This document shows, piece after piece, positions 8,977 to 17,793 of a DNA stretch of 64,000 nt; position 1 is the first letter of the stretch; every line of letters starts with the position of its first letter. The notes beneath the pieces are model-generated. The model was not told the origin of the DNA and did no database searches. It saw only the letters and a program-made list of their open reading frames with translations. The stretch is from contig NZ_JAPDUW010000001.1 in NCBI RefSeq assembly GCF_026015295.1, positions 2,148,501 through 2,212,500 of the forward strand, read 5' to 3'. The position numbers and the translations under genes are program-made. This DNA is from Segatella copri. Its GTDB lineage: Bacteria > Bacteroidota > Bacteroidia > Bacteroidales > Bacteroidaceae.

Positions 8977-9007
8977 CAAAGATAATTATTTATTTTGAAT
9001 TATGCAA
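8977..9007 (-). promoter_or_regulatory. Promoter of the AAA ATPase gene
   Basis: On the minus strand TTG (9005-9007), 20 bases, TATCTTTG (8977-8984). The -33 box falls inside the palindrome at 8997-9033. Confidence 0.7.
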
Positions 9008-9033
9008 TTTGCATAATGCAAATTGCATAATTC
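8997..9033. promoter_or_regulatory. 37-bp perfect palindrome, probable operator
   Basis: The stretch GAATTATGCAATTTGCAT, one central A, then its exact reverse complement: 18-bp arms with no mismatch. Inside, ATGCAAATTGCAT-like blocks repeat. It covers the -33 box of the ATPase promoter and lies 22 bases after the stop of the oxidoreductase gamma gene. No T-run follows, so an operator is likelier than a terminator. Confidence 0.8.
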
Positions 9034-9055
9034 ATGTTGATTAAAAATCTGTTTA

Positions 9056-9604
9056 TTATCGGTCTACCTTTTCGATAATCTTCATTCCCTCTTCCACTGC
9101 CTGCATGTTCAGCGGAATCAAACCATGATGGCGCTCTGGCAATGACTTGTAAAGCGCCTTGTTCAAACCATCGGTGCTCACAACAGGACAAACCTTCAGC
9201 AGACCGCCCAAAACAATCATATTGAACACCTTGGAGTTTTTCATCTCGGCAGCCTTGTCCATTGCATCAATGCGATAAATGGTGATGTCCTTGCGCTGTG
9301 GAGGATTCATCACACCATAGCCATCGTAAATCAGGATGCCGCCTGGCTTAATCTTCGGCTCAAACTTGTCGAGCGACGGCTGGTTGAGCACGATGGCTAC
9401 ATCATAATGGCTCAGGATAGGCGAAGAGATGCGACTGTCGCTCACAATGACCGTTACATTGGCTGTACCGCCACGCTGCTCTGGTCCGTAAGCAGGCATC
9501 CAGGTTACCTCCTTATCCTCCATCAGTCCTGAATAAGCCAGAATCTTTCCCATAGAGAGAACGCCCTGACCGCCAAAACCGGATATAATGATTTCTGTCT
9601 TCAT
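9056..9604 (-). CDS. 2-oxoacid:ferredoxin oxidoreductase, gamma subunit
   Basis: A 182-aa pyruvate/2-oxoacid:acceptor oxidoreductase gamma domain. GFGGQGVLSMGKILAYSGL near the N terminus is the family's signature, and MPAYGPEQRGGTANVTVIVS is the second conserved block. It is the last gene of the operon; together with alpha, beta and the ferredoxin subunit it oxidatively decarboxylates a 2-oxoacid to acyl-CoA, reducing ferredoxin. Substrate (2-oxoglutarate, KorC, or branched-chain 2-oxoacids, VorA/C) cannot be read from sequence. Cytoplasmic and oxygen-sensitive by family. A 7-bp tandem repeat separates it from the beta gene. Confidence 0.88.
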   Translation of the reverse strand: MKTEIIISGFGGQGVLSMGKILAYSGLMEDKEVTWMPAYGPEQRGGTANVTVIVSDSRISSPILSHYDVAIVLNQPSLDKFEPKIKPGGILIYDGYGVMNPPQRKDITIYRIDAMDKAAEMKNSKVFNMIVLGGLLKVCPVVSTDGLNKALYKSLPERHHGLIPLNMQAVEEGMKIIEKVDR

Positions 9605-9630
9605 TGTTCTAATCTTTTGTAAATGCCAAA

Positions 9631-9660
9631 TTCAACATTCAACATTCAACATTCAACATT
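9631..9660. repeat. Heptamer tandem repeat (TTCAACA, about 4.3 copies)
   Basis: TTCAACA is repeated four times plus two bases immediately after the beta-subunit stop codon. Short heptamer runs of this kind change copy number by slippage, but here it only alters the spacer between two genes. Confidence 0.85.
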
Positions 9661-10423
9661 ACATGTTCGTTGTATCCTTCAGGTCACCCTTAGGATACTG
9701 CTTAAACATGTTCTCTTCCATCCACTTGTTAGCCTCAACAGGTGAGAGTTTCCAACCGCTGTTGCAGGTAGAAACAATCTCTACCAGGCTGGAGCCCTTG
9801 CCCTGCATGCTTGCCTCGAACGCCTTGCGGATAGCCTTCTTTGCCTTCTTGATGCTTGCCACGGTCTCCACACTCTGGCGGGTTACATAACAAGTACCCT
9901 GCAGATGGCTTGCCAACTCGGTAATATTGAGTGGATAACCATGAAGATCAGCCTCTCTACCATAAGGACAGGTAGCAGTCTTCTGACCCAACAGGGTGGT
10001 TGGCGCCATCTGTCCGCCGGTCATACCATAGATGGCATTATTGATGAAGATGATGGCGATATGCTCACCACGGTTCAGGGCGTGGATAGTTTCGCAGGTA
10101 CCGATGCACGCCAAATCGCCATCGCCCTGATAAGTGAAGACAAGACGATCAGGCCACAAGCGCTTGATACCCGTAGCTACAGCAGGTGCACGACCATGAG
10201 CAGCCTCCTGCCAGTCAATATCCAAATAGCGATAAGCAAAGACAGCGCAGCCCACCGGACATACGCCTACCGTCTTATCCTCCATGCCCATCTCCTCTAT
10301 AACCTCGGCAACGAGCTTATGAACTACGCCATGCGAACACCCCGGGCAATAATGCATCGGGGTATCGTTCATCAGCGTAGGCTTCTTATATACCAGATTC
10401 TCTGGTGAAATTATATCATTCAT
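9659..10423 (-). CDS. 2-oxoacid:ferredoxin oxidoreductase, beta (TPP-binding) subunit
   Basis: A 254-aa thiamine-pyrophosphate-binding subunit. Landmarks: HYCPGCSHGVVHKL near residue 25, whose cysteine normally helps bind the proximal Fe-S cluster; GDGDLACIGTCE near 100 and NNAIYGMTGGQMAPTT near 128, the TPP/Mg binding region. Start overlaps the alpha-subunit stop by four bases, so expression is coupled. It houses the active site in the alpha-beta complex. KorB and VorC-like assignments are equally possible. Confidence 0.9.
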   Translation of the reverse strand: MNDIISPENLVYKKPTLMNDTPMHYCPGCSHGVVHKLVAEVIEEMGMEDKTVGVCPVGCAVFAYRYLDIDWQEAAHGRAPAVATGIKRLWPDRLVFTYQGDGDLACIGTCETIHALNRGEHIAIIFINNAIYGMTGGQMAPTTLLGQKTATCPYGREADLHGYPLNITELASHLQGTCYVTRQSVETVASIKKAKKAIRKAFEASMQGKGSSLVEIVSTCNSGWKLSPVEANKWMEENMFKQYPKGDLKDTTNM

Positions 10424-11502
10424 TTTATTAACTTCTTTAATGCTTCAACGATTTCCTCCGGCTCCGGTACGATACCGCCCAGACGCCCAAAGTGCTCCAC
10501 AGGAGTCTGACCATTCACAGCCAGTCGCACATCCTGAACCATCTGACCGGCATTGATTTCTACAACCAGAATGCCCTTCTTGGTCTTGGCGAGTTCATGA
10601 ATCTCCTTTTCAGGGAAAGGCCAGAGGGTAATAGGACGGAACAATCCTACCTTGATGCCCTGCTCACGCGCACTCTCGATGCTCTTCTCGGCGATACGTG
10701 CCGCACTACCGAAAGCTACGATAACATAGTCGGCATCATCCATCTGCTCGGTTTCATAACGAACCTCGGTTTCACGGATTTTTCTGTATTTCTCCTGAAG
10801 AGCAATATTGCGCTCCTCCATCACCTCAGGCTTGAGTTCCAGAGAGGTCATGATGTTGACTGGACGACTCTTCGGACGGCCGATGGTAGCCCAAGGACAT
10901 TCCTTCGCAATCTCCTCCTCGGTACGTCGAGGCTTGACTGGAGGCAGAACCACCTTCTCCATCATCTGACCAATGACACCATCGCTCAGAATCATCGCAG
11001 GATTGCGATACTTAAAGGCAAGCGTAAAGGCGAGATCAACGAAATCAGCCATCTCCTGAACAGAAGCAGGAGCCAGCACAATCACATTATAGTCGCCATT
11101 ACCACCACCGCGGGTAGCCTGGAAATAATCACTTTGGGATGGTTGGATGGTACCCAGACCCGGACCGCCACGCTGCACATTGACGATAACGCCCGGAATC
11201 TCAGCACCTGCCATGTAAGAGATACCCTCTTGCATCAAAGCCACACCCGGACTTGAAGAAGTGGTAATGACACGCTTACCGGCACCGGCGCCACCATAAA
11301 CCATGTTGATAGCCGCCACCTCACTCTCAGCCTGCAGAACCACCATACCTGATGTTTCCCATGGCTTGAGCAGAGCCAGCGTCTCTATAATCTCACTTTG
11401 AGGTGTGATAGGATAGCCGAAGAAACCATCCGCACCACATCTGATACAGGCATGGGCTATCGCCTCATTGCCTTTCATTAATGTAACTTCCTGATTTGCC
11501 AT
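10420..11502 (-). CDS. vorB: 2-oxoacid:ferredoxin oxidoreductase, alpha subunit (VorB/KorA type)
   Basis: A 360-aa alpha subunit. The N-terminal pyrimidine-binding domain begins with MKGNEAIAHACIRCGADGFF and the GYPITPQSEI motif (about residue 30), followed by the transketolase C-like domain around residues 235-350 (YVIVAFGSAARIAEK). Proteins of this length in Bacteroidetes are usually named VorB (3-methyl-2-oxobutanoate dehydrogenase) or KorA (2-oxoglutarate); sequence alone does not separate them. It lies three bases after the ferredoxin gene and overlaps the beta gene. In an anaerobe the complex would run in the reductive or the oxidative direction depending on ferredoxin state. Confidence 0.88.
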   Translation of the reverse strand: MANQEVTLMKGNEAIAHACIRCGADGFFGYPITPQSEIIETLALLKPWETSGMVVLQAESEVAAINMVYGGAGAGKRVITTSSSPGVALMQEGISYMAGAEIPGVIVNVQRGGPGLGTIQPSQSDYFQATRGGGNGDYNVIVLAPASVQEMADFVDLAFTLAFKYRNPAMILSDGVIGQMMEKVVLPPVKPRRTEEEIAKECPWATIGRPKSRPVNIMTSLELKPEVMEERNIALQEKYRKIRETEVRYETEQMDDADYVIVAFGSAARIAEKSIESAREQGIKVGLFRPITLWPFPEKEIHELAKTKKGILVVEINAGQMVQDVRLAVNGQTPVEHFGRLGGIVPEPEEIVEALKKLIK

Positions 11503-11505
11503 TAT

Positions 11506-11736
11506 TTAGTCCTCCTTCTTACGATAAACAGTGATACAGCCGTCCGGACACACGATGGCGCACGAAGTGCAACCAACACACGCATCAGGTACAGCTGCCT
11601 CTACATAACGGTAACCATGCACATTGACTTTTTTCTCTGCCAATGCGATGACATGCTGAGGACAAGCCTCCACACAGAGCGAGCATCCCTTGCAACGCCC
11701 GGTGTCGACTACAATAGCCCCTTTAATCTTACTCAT
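11506..11736 (-). CDS. 2-oxoacid:ferredoxin oxidoreductase, delta (4Fe-4S ferredoxin) subunit
   Basis: A 76-aa dicluster ferredoxin. Two CxxCxxCxxxCP motifs are visible: CKGCSLCVEACP near residue 14 and CVGCTSCAIVCP near 53, each binding one [4Fe-4S] cluster. It passes electrons from the alpha-beta core to free ferredoxin. Three bases separate it from the alpha gene, and a short TPR gene precedes it. Confidence 0.93.
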   Translation of the reverse strand: MSKIKGAIVVDTGRCKGCSLCVEACPQHVIALAEKKVNVHGYRYVEAAVPDACVGCTSCAIVCPDGCITVYRKKED

Positions 11737-11805
11737 ATTCTAATTTCTTACTAATTATCTTTACCATTGGAGTAAACAAAGCTCCTGCTGTCCACATGTC
11801 GGTTG

Positions 11806-11985
11806 TTATGGATTGTAGTAGTCTTTGCAATAAAAGCTCATGATATCATCCAGCATCTCCTTGGCTGCTACGGCAGGGCTCTCCGGATCGAGGGCAATGG
11901 CCTCCATATAGCAGTCGAGGGCACGCTTAAAGTCACCCTGCTTGCGCCAGGCGTTACCCTGCTGATAATATTCTTCTGCTGTCAT
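11806..11985 (-). CDS. Short tetratricopeptide-repeat protein at the head of the oxidoreductase operon (59 aa)
   Basis: An open frame of 59 codons starts at 11985: MTAEEYYQQGNAWRKQGDFK, then RALDCYMEAIALDP, which is one complete TPR unit (W-x-Q-G-x-F-x-x-A-x-x-x-Y-x-x-A-x-x-x-x-P pattern), ending in a short acidic/aromatic tail FYCKDYYNP. The frame reads the same way as the oxidoreductase genes and sits 69 bases upstream of the ferredoxin gene, so it probably belongs to the operon. A single TPR motif suggests a protein-protein adaptor, perhaps in assembly of the complex; that role is inference. Confidence 0.75.
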   Translation of the reverse strand: MTAEEYYQQGNAWRKQGDFKRALDCYMEAIALDPESPAVAAKEMLDDIMSFYCKDYYNP

Positions 11986-12095
11986 TTACTCTTTTCTTTT
12001 TAAGTTTTGCTCTGCGAAATTACTAATTTTCGGCTAAGAAAAAGAATATAAGCCTAAGATTTAAACTATATTAATGTAGTTTTTCACAAAAATGC

Positions 12096-12116
12096 GCACA
12101 CTATAATTCAGTGTGC
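12096..12116. terminator. Hairpin with T-runs on both sides
   Basis: GCACACT pairs with AGTGTGC around a 7-base loop. AATTTTT follows on the plus strand and GCATTTTTG on the minus strand, so it can serve as a terminator for the leftward MATE gene. Confidence 0.6.
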
Positions 12117-12170
12117 AATTTTTATGAAAGATGTGCATTATTTCTACTAAAATATTCTATAAAAACACTA

Positions 12171-12208
12171 TTCGTCATTTACCGCAGTTTTTTACGGTAA
12201 ATGACGAA
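12171..12208 (-). terminator. Hairpin spanning the MATE stop codon
   Basis: TTCGTCATTTACCG and CGGTAAATGACGAA are exact complements (14 bp). The stem contains the last codons of the MATE gene and its stop, and a short T-run follows on the minus strand. Probable terminator or mRNA 3' stabiliser. Confidence 0.6.
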
Positions 12209-13474
12209 CAGTACGATTCCCCTTAACAGAAGGTAGAGAATGAAGGCCAACCACAAGGCATGATTGCCCAGGAAAGGATGCAAGCCGAAGAACAGACCGA
12301 AGAACGAAGCCGAGGCTACAGCGGTAGAACAGAGCATCGACTTAGACTGGGTGATGCCTACAAAGATGCCATCGAAGACGAATGCCGACATGCCAGACAG
12401 CGGAATCAGCACAGCCCACCAGAAATACTCGCCCGATGCAGCTATCACCTGCTTATCGCTCGTGAGCAAAGAGAGGAAATTCTCGCCACCCACTATATAT
12501 AATAAGGTGAAACCTACTGCCACGACAGCTCCAAAACCCATCGTTCTTCTAACCACCTCGCGGAATGCTCCCATGTTTCGGGCTCCATAATACTTGCCGC
12601 TCAACGCCTCTGCCGCATAAGCAAAACCATCCATAAAATAAGAGAAGATGGTAAAGAGCGTCATCAGCAGCGTATTCACAGCCAGCACGATGGTACTCTC
12701 CCTGGAACCTGCCGCCGTAAAGAAGAGGTTGACCGCCACCAGACAGAGGGTGCGGAGAAAGATATCCTTATTGAGCGAGAAAAACTGCTTCAGCGGTTCG
12801 GCAGCAAAGAGATGCCGGCGATAGTCATACTTGCTTAACCGGCGATACCAGATGCGATAGAACAGACATGCCATCAGGAATCCCCACCATTGGGCAATGA
12901 CCGTTCCGAGCGCCACGCCTTCTACCGTCATACCGCCGACAAAGACCAGCAGCAGAGAGGCTACGATGTTCACCACATTCTGCGTCAGCGATACCATCAT
13001 CGGAATGCGCGTGTTCTGCATACCTATAAACCAGCCCGTAAATCCGTAGAGTCCGAGCACTGCCGGGGCTCCCCAGATACAGACATAACAGTATCTTCGT
13101 GCCAGTTCCACGACATCCGCTTCCGGCGACATCGCCCAGAGTCCGCAGCCTATCAGCCATTTCTGGAGAACGAAGAACAGCACTCCTATCCCCACACCGA
13201 TACTGAGAGAGCGCACCAGGAGCCTCAGCACCTCAGCCAAATCTCTCCTTCCCAAAGCCTGCGAAGTCATTCCGCTGGTTCCCATTCTCAGGAATCCGAA
13301 AAGCCAGTAGATGACATTGAATAGCATCGAGCCCACGGCAATGGCTCCGATGTAAGCCGCATCGCCGATATGCCCGACGATAGCGACATCAACCAAACCC
13401 AAAAGCGGTACCGTGATATTGGATATTATCGACGGCACCGCTAATTGTAATATTCGTTTATTCACCTTTTTCAA
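12179..13474 (-). CDS. MATE family efflux transporter
   Basis: A 431-aa inner-membrane protein with about 12 hydrophobic segments arranged as two homologous six-helix halves, as in MATE/DinF exporters, which use Na+ or H+ gradients to expel drugs or metabolites. The opening KRILQLAVPSIISNITVPLLGLVDVAIVGHIGD fits the DinF branch (conserved P and D positions). The end RKKLR is encoded inside a terminator-like hairpin. Neighbours give no clue to substrate. The gene is followed leftward by two terminator-type hairpins and lies alone between the oxidoreductase operon and the DUF3857 pair. Confidence 0.88.
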   Translation of the reverse strand: MKKVNKRILQLAVPSIISNITVPLLGLVDVAIVGHIGDAAYIGAIAVGSMLFNVIYWLFGFLRMGTSGMTSQALGRRDLAEVLRLLVRSLSIGVGIGVLFFVLQKWLIGCGLWAMSPEADVVELARRYCYVCIWGAPAVLGLYGFTGWFIGMQNTRIPMMVSLTQNVVNIVASLLLVFVGGMTVEGVALGTVIAQWWGFLMACLFYRIWYRRLSKYDYRRHLFAAEPLKQFFSLNKDIFLRTLCLVAVNLFFTAAGSRESTIVLAVNTLLMTLFTIFSYFMDGFAYAAEALSGKYYGARNMGAFREVVRRTMGFGAVVAVGFTLLYIVGGENFLSLLTSDKQVIAASGEYFWWAVLIPLSGMSAFVFDGIFVGITQSKSMLCSTAVASASFFGLFFGLHPFLGNHALWLAFILYLLLRGIVLFVIYRKKLR

Positions 13475-13565
13475 TTCTTAAGCCTCATTTAGTTTTACCG
13501 GTATATGACCTTCAAGCTGTAACCACCTCTTTTAGAATTTAAAAATATACTCAATAAACTTACAT

Positions 13566-15716
13566 TCATTTCGCTATTACCATCTGCTTATCAGTGAAAG
13601 CACTACAAGCGTCAACCAAAGCCAACAGTTTGCTCCAGTTTGAGACAGGTTCCACTCTATGAGCAAAACATTTGCGCACATACACTTTTACACTTTCATT
13701 TCCTGCGGTAGCCTTAACCGTAAATTCTCCACACTCATTAGCCACCGAAGTCTCAATCTTCTTTAATGCTTCAGCAGAGACCTTATATCCTTGCGGCAAC
13801 GGAATCTCTATATTCCATTCATCAACAAACGCCATCTTGCGCCAAACATCATCGATACGCTCTCGATCCTTGCCTTCTAGTTTCAACGAACTTCCTATTA
13901 ACTTACCTACCGACAACAAATAGTTATTTCCAGCGCGTTTCACCATTCCATCCATTACATAATCTACATGATAAACAAAGTTAGAACTATCTCGACGGAT
14001 TCCCACGCAATCTACTCCATAGCCACCGACTTGCACAGGATCACCATCGTGATAACTACTGATTTCAGCCTTAAACGGATCTATGGCATTTTTCCGATAT
14101 TCATTGAAAGCTCCTTTTAATTCAGCAGATTCCTTCTTAGTATAACAAGAGTACGGATCTTTGTCGTCGTATTTCAAATATCGCCAATAAGCTTCAAGTT
14201 GGCTTGAACCAAAAAGCGTGTTATCAGGACTCACCAAAGACTGACCGTACATTTTCTGTTCACCCGAATAAGTTACCTTCCTACTGATATCAAGTTTAGT
14301 ACCATCAAGTTTAACCACCATATCATTCACCGACTTATTGTCTTCAGCTTGACTCACAGGTATCGTTATTTGTTCCTCGGAATCTTGCATATACGCCTTT
14401 CTTCCTTGATATATATAAGGTATCTCGGAAGCAACCTTAGGATAAGTCCCAGGGAAGTAGTACACATCAGTTCCCTTAAGGCGGAAGAACCAAGATGTAG
14501 AATTATAATTAATCAGTTTATCAACAGGCAATGCACCAAACGGAGTGGTAATGCCCATTTCTATTTCCACGCCCAATTTACGCAAATAATTAGCCACTGT
14601 ATTAAAAACCCTCTGAGAAGCTCCCCCACTAACATACTCAAAAGAATAAATACGGTCAGCTTTCTCCTCGGCAGACATCCCCTCTTTTTTGGCAGACTTG
14701 AAGACGCTCTTATACGTACTAGGAAGACCAGCAGGAGAATATCCCCCCTTAGACACATAAGATTTCAGCAATTTCCAATCGTCTTGCAGGATTGGTGTTA
14801 CATCAGGATTGCCTCGAACACCTTTTTGGCGCATAGCTTTCTCTACTACTGCCACTTTAGCCTTGGTCGGGGTAATATACATCTCTATAAAAGGTGACTG
14901 CTCCAAAGAATTATACCAAATGGATGATTCTGCATCTACCGGCTTATCCATAACCATATCAAGCACTGCATTTTTGTCCTTGTCTGTGGTCTGAGTAAAA
15001 TCAGGGGCACCATTCATCGTCCTATAGACGGTGGCAAGACTTTGGTCTAGCACACAGTGAACCTTGGTATAAAGGACAGGTTCGTCTTGACGAAGAACAA
15101 AATAGAAAGGATCCAGCTGTTGTTCCTGTGTATCTATTTGGTCTAGAGAAAAGACATCAATACAATCTCCCACTTCCAAACCAGGCACAGCTATCTTCTG
15201 ACTCAAGTCCTTGTCATTTTTGCCTTCCTTGACATCTACATAGTCATCTAAACTTACTTCCTGTACGTTACCATTCTTCTTTATAACACGAATGCCAAGC
15301 ACCGTTTGCGTTTTATGATGATATCCCCAGGTCCACTTTCTACTTTTCGTCTTGAAAGTAAACTCAGAATAATCCTTCAACGCCTTTTTGTCATTGATTT
15401 GAATTAACATACGCTCCATATCCGTACAGTCTATCTGACGAGTAAGGCGAAGATTGAGCACCAGATCAGCCGTTGCCTTACGATAATAATCCGTGCTCAA
15501 CTCCCGATAATAAGATAGTATGACGGCCGAAGCATTCTTGTATCTGTCGGGAACCGTTCGTTTTTGAAAGTCAGCAGGCGTACTGCTCCAAACTTCTTGC
15601 CGCACCTTTTGCGCCAACTTCAAATAATCAGCTTTCTCGTCAGCATTCACTGACAACGTAAAGAGCTGTACCAACAGAATACTGAAGACAACTCGGATTA
15701 CTTTAATCTTTCCCAT
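13566..15716 (-). CDS. DUF3857 / transglutaminase-like exported protein, probably non-catalytic
   Basis: A 716-aa protein with a signal peptide (MGKIKVIRVVFSILLVQLFTLSVNA). The N-terminal half has the DUF3857 layout. The central region aligns by eye with the transglutaminase core of the next gene, but where that paralogue has the catalytic GDCKAM motif this protein reads VSGGASQRVFN, so the active-site cysteine seems to be absent. C-terminal ~200 residues form a beta-rich domain. It lies 35 bases downstream of its paralogue, probably in one operon. Likely periplasmic or outer-membrane associated; function of these tandem proteins in Bacteroidetes is unknown. Confidence 0.75.
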   Translation of the reverse strand: MGKIKVIRVVFSILLVQLFTLSVNADEKADYLKLAQKVRQEVWSSTPADFQKRTVPDRYKNASAVILSYYRELSTDYYRKATADLVLNLRLTRQIDCTDMERMLIQINDKKALKDYSEFTFKTKSRKWTWGYHHKTQTVLGIRVIKKNGNVQEVSLDDYVDVKEGKNDKDLSQKIAVPGLEVGDCIDVFSLDQIDTQEQQLDPFYFVLRQDEPVLYTKVHCVLDQSLATVYRTMNGAPDFTQTTDKDKNAVLDMVMDKPVDAESSIWYNSLEQSPFIEMYITPTKAKVAVVEKAMRQKGVRGNPDVTPILQDDWKLLKSYVSKGGYSPAGLPSTYKSVFKSAKKEGMSAEEKADRIYSFEYVSGGASQRVFNTVANYLRKLGVEIEMGITTPFGALPVDKLINYNSTSWFFRLKGTDVYYFPGTYPKVASEIPYIYQGRKAYMQDSEEQITIPVSQAEDNKSVNDMVVKLDGTKLDISRKVTYSGEQKMYGQSLVSPDNTLFGSSQLEAYWRYLKYDDKDPYSCYTKKESAELKGAFNEYRKNAIDPFKAEISSYHDGDPVQVGGYGVDCVGIRRDSSNFVYHVDYVMDGMVKRAGNNYLLSVGKLIGSSLKLEGKDRERIDDVWRKMAFVDEWNIEIPLPQGYKVSAEALKKIETSVANECGEFTVKATAGNESVKVYVRKCFAHRVEPVSNWSKLLALVDACSAFTDKQMVIAK

Positions 15717-15751
15717 AATTCAACTTTTTGACTATGAATAATACATTTAAC

Positions 15752-17605
15752 TCATTTTTCCTTTAATACTACTTGCTCATTACAAGCTGCTCTCCAATCA
15801 CTTATAATCTTATTCCAAGCAGGGATTTCGCTTCGCGGAACACGTCTGTGGTGTATTACACACTCCTTATGCATAACAATCTGATTGCCTGTTTGAGAAT
15901 AAGTGCGACAAAAATCAACCCATGCAGTATGAATCCGATAAGGTGCGGGGAGACTACTGACCTCCATTTCCTCTGGAATCAAAATCTTTACATCACGTAC
16001 TTCCTTGGACCGCAAGTCTATCATGTAATCGGAAACCCGTTTGGTTGTATCCACTGGAGTCAGAAAAAGGCTCTCATCGAGATTGGCATCTAAATAAACA
16101 CTACCGTCAACCAGTTGCCCAGCTCCCTTTTTCATAAAAAAAGCAGTGATATTCAATGACTCATCCCGAGGACGATTTCCCGTCATCACTATATCCCCAA
16201 TCTTATCCAATCGTTCACCAGCCCCCATCGCTGCCACCAAGGCCTTCTCTTTTTCATCTTGTGCCGTAGCGTCATTCCCCACTAGTATCCAAGACTTCAT
16301 ATCGCCCTTCCATTTAGAGTACAATTTTCCCTTTATATCGTAGTTTCCATCATCCCCAGATTCTAAGGTTGCCTGATATGTTATAGAAGAAAAGCAAGAA
16401 TCAGCAGCCAGCTCAGGTAACTTATTCATACGAAAGCTATCTGCGTCTTCTACCAAAGCCATCCTTCCTTGTATATTGTCTGGCACATAGCCTAGAGGAA
16501 CATATGGATTCGTAGCATCCAGATAATATGGCTTTCCCTGATAGAAAACCGTACATATCGCATGATCAATAGATGCAATAGAAGGATTTTCCTGCAAAGA
16601 ATAAGGTACATCCCATGTCCCTATATCCGTTTGACGAGCATCAAAGCCTTGCGCCTTGAGCAAGGTTTTGAGCAAAAGAGCCATAGCCTTGCAATCACCA
16701 TAACGCTTACGAATAGTTTCAGCAGGTGTTGCCGGTTGATGGGCAGAAATGCCTGCCTCAAAAGCCAAATATCTGATATTCTGCTGTACCCAGGCATAAG
16801 TATTGGCTATCTTGTCATAATCGTTTTTTGCCCCTTTCTGTATCTCTCTTAGTATTTCTTCTTGATTAGGAATAGAGCAATCCACATTAGCCAACTGATG
16901 AGACCAGACAAACATATCTTGCAGACTTTGGAATGCTCCCAACACCAAGAGATGAGGAGCACTATATCCCCAAGATGGAGAATTAGGTTCTATCAGCTGT
17001 GCAGGTAAGGAATGAATCACATAAGTAAAAACGGAATCTCCCTCAGCATTACATGTAGTACTTTTCTCTATACCAGCAGGAAGATTATATTCTTTTATCC
17101 GAAACTGCTGGAAGGCTTTTGGCTTGATTACCTCTATCTTCTTATGCTCTACATAATTAGCTTCACACAAAGGAATAGTTGTGAAATAAATAGGATTGAG
17201 ATAGGTTCGAGTAAAAGAAGCCTTCAGAGTCTTGCCTACCTTTGGAATCTGATAGCTAAAGTAGCAAATCTTGGTATCATCGTAAAAAACATTACGAGGA
17301 ATGGCTGACTTGTATTGTGCATACCCCTTACACTGTGCCTTGTCCAAACGAATAAACTCTCCGTAATAAGCACATGGTTGAACTAGAGCGGAATATTGGG
17401 TTACACCATACTCATAATCCGTAGTGTTAACAACAATAGTCTTACCTGCGTCATCAGTTTTGAAGACGTATCTATCATTGCATTGCAATATATGCACATT
17501 GTCATCAGCTTTTTGAGCCGAGATGGGTTGCAAAAAGGCGAAGAGCAATACCAGCATACTATCTAAATCAGCAAGTCTGTATTGGAGCATTTTTCTCATT
17601 TTCAT
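15752..17605 (-). CDS. DUF3857 and transglutaminase-core exported protein
   Basis: A 617-aa exported protein with a hydrophobic N-terminal segment (LVLLFAFLQPISA). DUF3857 occupies the first ~250 residues. A transglutaminase-like core follows: KRYGDCKAMALLLKTLL carries the candidate catalytic cysteine, DHAICTVFYQGKPYYLDATN the candidate His and Asp. Such papain-fold enzymes act as cysteine proteases or amidases in the periplasm; the substrate is unknown. A weak -7 box (TATTTTTG, 17637-17644) precedes it. It is the first gene of a two-gene leftward unit with its shorter-active-site paralogue. Several in-frame ATGs near the start leave the exact N terminus uncertain. Confidence 0.77.
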   Translation of the reverse strand: MKMRKMLQYRLADLDSMLVLLFAFLQPISAQKADDNVHILQCNDRYVFKTDDAGKTIVVNTTDYEYGVTQYSALVQPCAYYGEFIRLDKAQCKGYAQYKSAIPRNVFYDDTKICYFSYQIPKVGKTLKASFTRTYLNPIYFTTIPLCEANYVEHKKIEVIKPKAFQQFRIKEYNLPAGIEKSTTCNAEGDSVFTYVIHSLPAQLIEPNSPSWGYSAPHLLVLGAFQSLQDMFVWSHQLANVDCSIPNQEEILREIQKGAKNDYDKIANTYAWVQQNIRYLAFEAGISAHQPATPAETIRKRYGDCKAMALLLKTLLKAQGFDARQTDIGTWDVPYSLQENPSIASIDHAICTVFYQGKPYYLDATNPYVPLGYVPDNIQGRMALVEDADSFRMNKLPELAADSCFSSITYQATLESGDDGNYDIKGKLYSKWKGDMKSWILVGNDATAQDEKEKALVAAMGAGERLDKIGDIVMTGNRPRDESLNITAFFMKKGAGQLVDGSVYLDANLDESLFLTPVDTTKRVSDYMIDLRSKEVRDVKILIPEEMEVSSLPAPYRIHTAWVDFCRTYSQTGNQIVMHKECVIHHRRVPRSEIPAWNKIISDWRAACNEQVVLKEK

Positions 17606-17728
17606 TATACTCTGCTTCTTTTATTTATTCTGTTTGCAAAAATAAGAAAAAAAAACGAGAACAAAGGATAAGAAAAGAAATTATTTTGTTTTTTGCGTTA
17701 AAAGCATATCATAATAATATAAAAAAGA

Positions 17729-17757
17729 CAAAAGTTACCAGCTGACGATAACTTTTG
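17729..17757 (-). terminator. Terminator of trpS
   Basis: CAAAAGTTA (17729-17737) pairs with TAACTTTTG (17749-17757); on the minus strand TCTTTTTT follows. It lies 37 bases past the trpS stop. Confidence 0.8.
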
Positions 17758-17793
17758 CCTTTTCACTTTATATTTCTATCTTTTACATCATCA

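Noticed and set aside
8997..9033. Terminator of the oxidoreductase operon
   Set aside because: The palindrome has no T-run on either strand and is AT-rich; its overlap with the ATPase -33 box fits an operator better.
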